Assembly (NCBI RefSeq): GCF_029689945.1
Contig: NZ_CP121451.1
Location: forward strand, 1,612,001-1,676,000
Origin: Paenibacillus amylolyticus
Lineage (GTDB): Bacteria; Bacillota; Bacilli; Paenibacillales; Paenibacillaceae
Length of the DNA: 64,000 nucleotides
Direction: 5' to 3'
Positions 58,284 to 64,000 of the stretch are shown here, piece after piece. The notes under the pieces were generated by a model. The model made no database searches and had not been told where the DNA came from. It saw nothing but the letters and a program-made list of their open reading frames with translations. The position numbers were made by a program, and so were the translations under genes. How positions within the stretch are numbered: position 1 is the first letter of the stretch; each line of letters opens with the position of its first letter.

Positions 58284-58450
58284 AAGAGTGCAGAACCAAT
58301 CTGAAGAAGCGAAGCGTACGCCTAAAAGCTTTCTGAAAGAAAGCTGCATCGGAAGCATATGCTTATCCCCGGATTTTTCCTTAAGAAAAAAATTAATCTA
58401 GAAAATCTGGGGATAACAGCGATCGGAAGATGGTACTGCAATCGGAGTTG
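58284..58450. repeat. Structured dispersed repeat, family B, copy 2
   Basis: Shares CTGAAGAAGCGAAGCG, CGCCTAAAAGCTTTCTGAAA, the GCTTATCCCCGGATTTT and GGGGATAACAGCGAT blocks with 35321-35486. The outer arms read TGCAGAACCA near the left end and, reversed, TGCAGTACCA at the right end. It sits between the binding-protein gene and the aminotransferase gene. Confidence 0.8.
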
Positions 58451-58497
58451 GCGAGTGTAAAGTCTGTAGGTCCAGCTTAAAGAGAGGAGGATGACGA

Positions 58498-59870
58498 ATG
58501 AGTTCTGTAGATCAGCAGCCGCAGCCGTTTGGCGGTACGAAGGAAGAATGGCTGGAGAAGGATCGCAAATACGTATGGCATCACATCTCACCTCATAACG
58601 ATCATCCAATGATTGCGGTAAGCGGGGAGGGCAGCTGGATCACCGATCAGGATGGCACACGTTATCTGGATGCGATGTCTGGACTGTGGTGTGTGAATGT
58701 GGGGCATGGCCGTGAGGAGATTGCGAGGAGTGCCTACGAACAGATGAAAGCACTCGCTTATGTACCGATGACGCAGAGTCATGAACCGGCGATTTTGCTG
58801 GCGGAGAAGCTGAATGAATGGCTGGAGGGGGAGTATCGAATTTTCTTCTCCAACTCGGGTTCAGATGCCAATGAGGTGGCTTTCAAAATAGCCCGCCAGT
58901 ACCACCATCAGAATGGTGAGCCTACTCGGCATAAATTCATCTCCCGTCACCGTGCCTATCACGGCAACTCCATGGGCGCGCTGGGCGCGACCGGGCAAGC
59001 CGCCCGCAAGATCAAATACGAGCCGCTCGGTGTAGGTTTCTCTCATGTTCCTCCACCCTATTGTTACCGCTGTCCGTTTGGGCGAAACAAGGATGGATGC
59101 GGACTCGAGTGTGCAACGATCTATGAAGAGGTGATTCGTTGGGAAGGTCCTGAGACGGTTGCCGCAGTGATTATGGAGCCGGTGATCACGGGGGCGGCAT
59201 GATTGTTCCGCCGCCGGATTATATGCGTACCGTACAAGAGATCTGTCAGCGCTATGGCGTGCTACTCATTGTCGATGAGGTCATCTGTGGTTTTGGCCGC
59301 TCCGGGCAGAAGTTTGGTCATCAGAACTATGGTGTACAGCCAGACATTGTGACGATGGCCAAAGGCATGACCAGTGCGTATTCACCGCTATCAGCAACGG
59401 CCGTACGAGCCGATCTGTATGACACGTTCCGGGAACCCGGACCGGATGCCCATTTCCGCCATGTGAATACGTTCGGTGGAAATCCCGTGTCCTGCCGGGT
59501 GGCACTGGCGAATCTGGAGATTCTGGAACGGGAGAATCTGGTCAGCCGCGCGGAGGAACTGGGATACTTGCTTCGTGAGAAGCTGGAACCTCTGCTGGAG
59601 CTGTCCATTGTGGGGGATATCCGTTCATTCGGATTCGCCTGTGGGGTGGAATTGATTGAAGCCGACGGGTCTCCCGCGGAAGCGGATAAAGTAATGAAGG
59701 TACTCGCCAGTTGTAAAAGGGACGGCATTCTGATTGGCAAGAACGGCGATACTGTCCCGGGGTTTGCAAATATTTTGACGATTTCCCCACCTTTTGTGAC
59801 CACGGAGGAAGAGCTGGATCTGATCGCTGGAAGTCTGATCGCTGCGTTGCGAAGTCTGGACGCGAGTTAG
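58498..59870 (+). CDS. Class III aminotransferase (beta-alanine/omega-amino acid:pyruvate type), frame broken once
   Basis: Corrected length 457 residues. It has 'SGSDANEVAFKIARQYH', 'AYHGNSMGALGATG', and 'VDEVICGFGRSG' before the PLP lysine in 'DIVTMAKGMTSAYSPL'. A Cys-rich insert ('CYRCPFGRNKDGCGLEC') is characteristic of this subgroup. The break is at G5 59190-59194; a sixth G gives 'VITGGGMIVPPPDYM'. Followed by carbamoyl-hydrolysing enzymes, it fits the final step of reductive pyrimidine degradation, transamination of beta-alanine. AGAGGAGGATG precedes the ATG. Confidence 0.87.
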
Positions 59871-59985
59871 TAACCGGATATGGATGAGAACACACATGTA
59901 CGACAAGTACGACAGAAGTGTTGGCAAGCAAAATAAAGTGTTTCAACACATGACGTGATAACTATTCGCAAGGAGGTAAGGGAGG

Positions 59986-61274
59986 ATGCAGACCACGACT
60001 GGCAAACTCATTAATCAGCTTCGGCTGAATGAGCGAATTGAGCAGTTGTCACAGATTGGCCGCATCGCAGAGACGGGTGTCTGCCGACTTGCCCTGACCC
60101 CGGAAGATATGGACGGCATCATTCAGGTGCGTCTTTGGATGGAGCAGGCCGGTCTGACGACACGACTTGATGCCTTTGGCAATCTGATTGGTCGTCTGGA
60201 AGGTGTGGATGAGGCCTTGCCGATCCTCATGATCGGTTCCCATATCGACTCTCAGCCGTATGGCGGTCGATATGATGGAGCGATTGGTGTGCTCGGCGCA
60301 CTCGAAGCCGTGCAATGCCTCATTGAACAAGGCATTCAGCCCCGCATGCCGATTGAGGTGATTGCTTTTTGCGATGAAGAAGGTTCCCGTTTTAACAAAG
60401 GCCTGTTCGGCTCGCGTGGCATAACCGGTCAGTTGGAAGAAGGCGAACTGGAGCGGCAGGATAAAAACGGAGTGACTCGCCGGGAGGCGCTGGAGGCCTT
60501 CGGTTGTTCTCCTTCGAATTTTGAAGAAGCGATCTATCCGCCAGGTTCCATAGGCAGTTATCTGGAGCTGCACATTGAGCAGGGACCGGTGCTGGAAGCA
60601 TTGAATGCTCCTGTGGGGCTGGTGACGGGCATCTCGGGCCCGTTATGGCTCACGGTGACAATGAAAGGGATGGCGGGTCATGCTGGCTCCGTTCCGATGG
60701 GGATGCGGCATGATGCTTTGGCAGGCAGCGCGAAAGTCATAGCGGCTTTTGACGATATGGTGCGAGAAGACCCGGAAGCTCCAACCGTAGGTACGGTGGG
60801 AAGTCTGAGGTGTTTCCCGATTCGCGGAACATTATCCCGGAGGAAGTCAGCTTCACGGTGGATCTGCGAGACATGGAGATGGAACGCAGGAACCGGCTCG
60901 AAGCCCGATTGATGAACATTTTGAATGATGTGAGTTCCCGATATGGTCTAACCTACTCGCTGACAGAGGATACGAACAGTGAGCCGCGATATTGTGCAGA
61001 GCCAATCATGTCCGTTATTCGTTCATCTGCGGAAGAGATCGGGGTTCCTTTGCCAGAACTGATGAGTGGTCCGTTCCATGATGCATTGGCCCTTTCGTAT
61101 GTGTGTGATTATGGCATGATCTTTGTCCGCAGCAAGGACGGCATCAGTCATCATCCCAGCGAGTATTCCTCCCCGGAGGATATTGGACTCGGCACAGAAG
61201 TGTTATATCGCACCATTCGGAGGATGTGCAGTGAAGGGACCCAACCAACCATTTTATCTGAGGAGGCGTTGTGA
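59986..61274 (+). CDS. M20-family N-carbamoyl-amino acid hydrolase/allantoate amidohydrolase type, frame broken once
   Basis: Corrected length 429 residues. Metal ligands are visible in 'GSHIDSQPYGGRYDGAIGVL', 'CDEEGSRF' and 'ELHIEQGPVLE', the signature of the N-carbamoyl-L-amino acid hydrolase/allantoate amidohydrolase/beta-ureidopropionase group. The C-terminal ligand region has 'GPFHDALALS'. The break is at 60809-60810; a third G gives 'GSLRVFPDSRNIIPEEV'. AAGGAGG precedes the ATG. It removes a carbamoyl group from a ureido acid; the exact substrate is open because a nitrilase-type beta-ureidopropionase follows. Confidence 0.88.
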
Positions 61275-61278
61275 CATT

Positions 61279-62160
61279 ATGGGCAAAATCAGCATCGGAT
61301 TAATCCAGGCTTCTCATGAGATTGAAGGTTCGGCTCCCGTTGAAGTTCACAAAGAAGCTGCGGTTCAGAAGCACATTAGGTTGGTCCGTGAAGCGGCTGC
61401 GAGAGGTGCGAAGATTATCGGGCTGCAGGAAGTATTCTATGGACCTTACTTTTGCACAGAGCAGAATCCCAGATGGTATGCATCCGCTGAACCGGTGCCG
61501 GAAGGACCTACAACCAAGCTTTTTCAGGAACTGGCGAAGGAGCTTGCGGTGGTGATTATTTTGCCTGTGTACGAGGTGGAGGGCATTGCTTCGTATTACA
61601 ATACGGCAGCCGTCATTGATGCAGATGGTTCATATCTGGGCAAATATCGCAAACATCACATCCCTCATGTGGAGGCAGGCGAGGGTACGAACGGGTTCTG
61701 GGAAAAGTATTATTTCAAACCAGGCAATCTCGGATTTCCGGTATTTGATACGGCTTACGCCAGAGTTGGCGTGTACATCTGTTATGACCGCCATTTTCCG
61801 GAAGGGGCACGATTGCTCGGGCTGGCTGGAGCGGAGATTGTGTTCAATCCGTCCGCTACGGTTGCGGGTACATCGGAATATCTGTGGAAACTGGAACAGC
61901 CTGCTCACGCGGTAGCCAACGGCTATTATGTTGCAGCTATCAATCGGGTTGGCGTGGAAGCGCCGTGGAATATGGGTGAATTTTATGGGCAGTCGTATCT
62001 GGTGGACCCGCGAGGCAGAATGGTAGCGATCGGCAGCCGGGATCAGGATGAGGTTGTCATTGGCGAGATGGATACGGAGATGATTCGTGAGGTGCGTAAT
62101 GTATGGCAATTCTACCGGGATCGCAGACCGGAAACGTACGAACATCTGGTTAGTCTGTAG
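61279..62160 (+). CDS. Nitrilase-superfamily beta-ureidopropionase (N-carbamoyl-beta-alanine amidohydrolase)
   Basis: A 293-residue nitrilase-fold enzyme. The catalytic triad is visible: Glu in 'IGLQEVFYGPYFC', Lys in 'GKYRKHHIPH', Cys in 'VYICYDRHFPEGARLL'. These motifs match the beta-ureidopropionase/N-carbamoylputrescine amidohydrolase branch. The ATG at 61279 begins the standard 'KISIGLIQASHE' N-terminus and follows AGGAGG by 12 bases. It hydrolyses N-carbamoyl-beta-alanine to beta-alanine, CO2 and ammonia, feeding the aminotransferase upstream. Confidence 0.88.
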   Translation: MGKISIGLIQASHEIEGSAPVEVHKEAAVQKHIRLVREAAARGAKIIGLQEVFYGPYFCTEQNPRWYASAEPVPEGPTTKLFQELAKELAVVIILPVYEVEGIASYYNTAAVIDADGSYLGKYRKHHIPHVEAGEGTNGFWEKYYFKPGNLGFPVFDTAYARVGVYICYDRHFPEGARLLGLAGAEIVFNPSATVAGTSEYLWKLEQPAHAVANGYYVAAINRVGVEAPWNMGEFYGQSYLVDPRGRMVAIGSRDQDEVVIGEMDTEMIREVRNVWQFYRDRRPETYEHLVSL

Positions 62161-62270
62161 GGAGCGGAAACAAGTGAACGGTAAGTGATTCTGTCAGCGG
62201 GGTGGCACGTGTAATGCACGTAAGATTATTTAGTTAGCGTAGATCATTCTCCAGGAGGTGCATGACATTG

Positions 62271-63638
62271 ATGAACAGCTCAGGAACAACGTTATCCGAT
62301 TATGGGTGGGAGAGTCGTTTTGCCGAGATGAAACCCGCCATGACAGGAAAAGAAGCGATGGAGGAGTCGAACCGCTGTCTGTACTGTTACGATGCACCTT
62401 GTATCAAGGCCTGTCCAACCGACATTAATATCCCTTCTTTTATTGGCAAAATATCAACAGGGCACCTGAAAGGATCGGCCCGCACCATCATGGATGCGAA
62501 TCCGGTGGGAGCCAGCTGCGCACGCGTCTGCCCCACAGAAGAGTTGTGTGAAGGCGCATGTGTGCTGAACGAATCGTCGAAGCCGATTCGTATTGGTGAC
62601 TTGCAGCGTTACGCCACCGACTGGGCGCGGACGAAGAATGAGCCGTTATTCCAAGCTGCACCTGCCAATGGGAGAAATGTCGCTATTGTGGGAGCGGGAC
62701 CAGCGGGACTGTCGGCGGCACGTGAACTGGGGCGTGCAGGGTATGAGGTGACGATCTATGAAGCCAAACCCAAAGGCGGCGGGTTGAACACGTATGGCAT
62801 CGTATCTTTCCGTCTGCCCGAATCGGTTGCGTTATGGGAAGTGGAGCAGGTAGAAGCACTGGGTGTGCAGATCCGTTATGGGGTGCGCATTGGTGTAGAT
62901 ATTCCTGCTACGCAGTTGCTTGAGCAGCATGAAGCGGTCATTCTGGCCTGCGGCATGGGTTCAGTACCTATGTTGGGCATTGAAGGGGAGACACTGGAAG
63001 GTGTCTATGACGCGATTGAACTGGTGGAGTCTACCAAGCAGGGTGTTCCGCCCGCGCTGAATGGTCTGAAGGTCGCCGTGATTGGCGCAGGCAATACGGC
63101 GGTAGATGCTGCGACTTGTTCGGTACGTCTGGGTGCCGAGCGGGTGCAGATGTTATATCGCCGCGGGGAAAGCCAGATGACAGCGTATGCCTTTGAATAT
63201 ACGTTTGCCAAGCAGGAGGGTGTGGAGTTCCGCTGGTTTACGATGCCGCAGCGTATTATTGGAGATGAGAACGGTCGGGTTCAGGCTGTGGAATGTGTGA
63301 AAATGGAGCTGATTACTCCGCCTGGTGGTGGTCGGGCACTGCCTGTACCTGTGGAAGGGTCGGAGTTCATGATTGAATGTGATACGGTCATCCGGGCGAT
63401 TGGGCAACATCGTCTATTACCATTGATCGAAGCGTTTGGGCTGCGTCACCACTGGGGTGTCGTCGAGATTGAGCCGCATACGTATCGTACCTCTCACCCT
63501 CAGATCTATGCGGCAGGAGATATTATTTTTGGTCAGGGCCAGGGAGAGGCGATGGTTGTCTCGGCTGCGCAGCAAGGTAAGTTGGCGGCTGCCGCAGTGA
63601 TGAAGGCATTGCCAGGGCAGGTGGAAGAGACGGCATGA
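62271..63638 (+). CDS. preT: Dihydropyrimidine dehydrogenase, NAD(P)H/FeS subunit (PreT-like)
   Basis: A 455-residue protein. The N-terminal domain has two iron-sulfur cysteine clusters ('CLYCYDAPCIKACP' and 'CARVCPTEELCEGAC'). FAD- and NADP-binding folds follow ('VAIVGAGPAGLSAARELG', 'VAVIGAGNTAVDAATCSVRL'), ending 'IYAAGDIIFGQGQGEAMVV'. This matches PreT, which passes electrons to PreA for reduction of uracil and thymine. PreA is not directly downstream within the window. AGGAGG lies 12 bases before this ATG; ATG 62262 is only 3 bases away from it, so the start is not certain. A glutamate synthase small-subunit role is less likely given the neighbours. Confidence 0.87.
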   Translation: MNSSGTTLSDYGWESRFAEMKPAMTGKEAMEESNRCLYCYDAPCIKACPTDINIPSFIGKISTGHLKGSARTIMDANPVGASCARVCPTEELCEGACVLNESSKPIRIGDLQRYATDWARTKNEPLFQAAPANGRNVAIVGAGPAGLSAARELGRAGYEVTIYEAKPKGGGLNTYGIVSFRLPESVALWEVEQVEALGVQIRYGVRIGVDIPATQLLEQHEAVILACGMGSVPMLGIEGETLEGVYDAIELVESTKQGVPPALNGLKVAVIGAGNTAVDAATCSVRLGAERVQMLYRRGESQMTAYAFEYTFAKQEGVEFRWFTMPQRIIGDENGRVQAVECVKMELITPPGGGRALPVPVEGSEFMIECDTVIRAIGQHRLLPLIEAFGLRHHWGVVEIEPHTYRTSHPQIYAAGDIIFGQGQGEAMVVSAAQQGKLAAAAVMKALPGQVEETA

Positions 63639-63845
63639 GATGTGAGGAAGGAAAAGGGATGTGAAGAGCACGGAAAGTGTGCAATGAAAGGATACAAGGG
63701 CTGAGTGCGGGTGGGAGTGTGTGCAAGGAGAGTGCGGTTGGGAGGGCGCAAGGGACGGCTGGAGTGATGGGGGTGTGGATCTGCGCAAGATGTCTGGTGT
63801 GGTCTGATGTGCATCGAACCCTTGTATCCTCGTGTCCCTGACGCG
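63639..63845. other. Purine-rich gene-free tail after preT
   Basis: Strongly G/A-biased plus strand with many GGGA and GTGTG runs; no hairpin terminator or credible gene is seen. All long frames on the minus strand here look like low-complexity artefacts. Confidence 0.4.
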
Positions 63846-63990
63846 CTAACGAACCCTATACACCTTATAGTGGCAATTATGGAGGATTGAAAAATTTAAC
63901 GAATCTCACACGTCTTATTTTGATGATAAACCGTTGAAATGAAGCCGAAATGGCCGAATGTAGCCAAATAAGCTTTCTACGATTCGTTAG
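63846..63990. repeat. Palindromic dispersed repeat, family A, copy 2
   Basis: Ends in inverted copies of CTAACGAAYC (63846-63855 and 63981-63990), with an internal forward copy TTTAACGAATCTCACACGTC near 63896. Same motif as 35036-35258. Confidence 0.7.
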
Positions 63991-64000
63991 ATTTTGAAAT

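Noticed and set aside
63417..63814. Several minus-strand frames at the right end rich in Ser/Pro/His/Leu
   Set aside because: Low-complexity translations of the purine-rich strand and the antisense of preT.

Overview
The window looks like the chromosome of a Paenibacillus-type member of the Bacillales. The evidence is strong AGGAGG-type ribosome binding sites, sigma-A promoters with 17-base spacers, YesM/YesN-type two-component proteins beside a sugar ABC importer that lacks its own ATPase, a Btr-like AraC regulator fused to a binding-protein domain, and homologues of Bacillus subtilis YyaE, YktD and YfmS. There are no rRNA, tRNA, CRISPR, phage or transposase genes.

Layout: 0-7.2 kb holds a glutathione peroxidase tail, an NADH oxidase with three palindromic redox-type operators, a formate/nitrite transporter with an Fnr-type site, a molybdopterin oxidoreductase and an MFS transporter. 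7.2-10.1 kb holds a YktD-like methyltransferase behind an unusual double promoter and hairpin leader, and a large unknown protein. 10.2-14.8 kb (minus strand) is an iron/siderophore locus: Btr-like regulator, Fur box, binding lipoprotein, exporter-fold ABC half-transporter. 15.3-19.9 kb is a LacI regulator plus a GH94 phosphorylase (probably 1,2-beta-oligoglucan phosphorylase), with three copies of one operator palindrome. 20-27.7 kb is a clearly AT-rich island. Its minus-strand operon encodes a JAMM-type hydrolase, a formylglycine-generating-enzyme-like protein, a MoaD/ThiS-like carrier ending in Gly-Gly, an unrecognised protein, a free-standing acyl/peptidyl carrier protein, an E1-like ThiF/MoeB adenylyltransferase, a stand-alone amino-acid adenylation enzyme and an MFS exporter. 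A methyltransferase lies at its edge. This is the best candidate for an undescribed biosynthetic system.

27.8-37.5 kb holds a MerR-methyltransferase fusion, acetyltransferases, an SDR oxidoreductase, a secreted repeat protein, a DUF2164-like small gene, glutaminyl-tRNA synthetase, a repeat-filled gap, an MFS transporter and mobA. 37.5-47 kb is a beta-galactoside utilisation locus: AraC regulator, GH42 enzyme, YesM/YesN pair, binding protein and two permeases. 47-54 kb holds a MocR regulator, LysE exporter, two chemotaxis receptors and moaA. 54.5-63.6 kb is a reductive pyrimidine catabolism locus: ABC importer, class III aminotransferase, M20 carbamoylase, beta-ureidopropionase and PreT-like dihydropyrimidine dehydrogenase subunit.

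An important caveat: about twenty genes here are interrupted by single-base indels, nearly all one-base deletions in short homopolymers. Correcting them restores full-length, divisible-by-three reading frames every time. I therefore treat them as probable sequence errors and report each as one gene. Two families of palindromic dispersed repeats (two copies each) and a ten-copy hexanucleotide repeat fill gene-free gaps.
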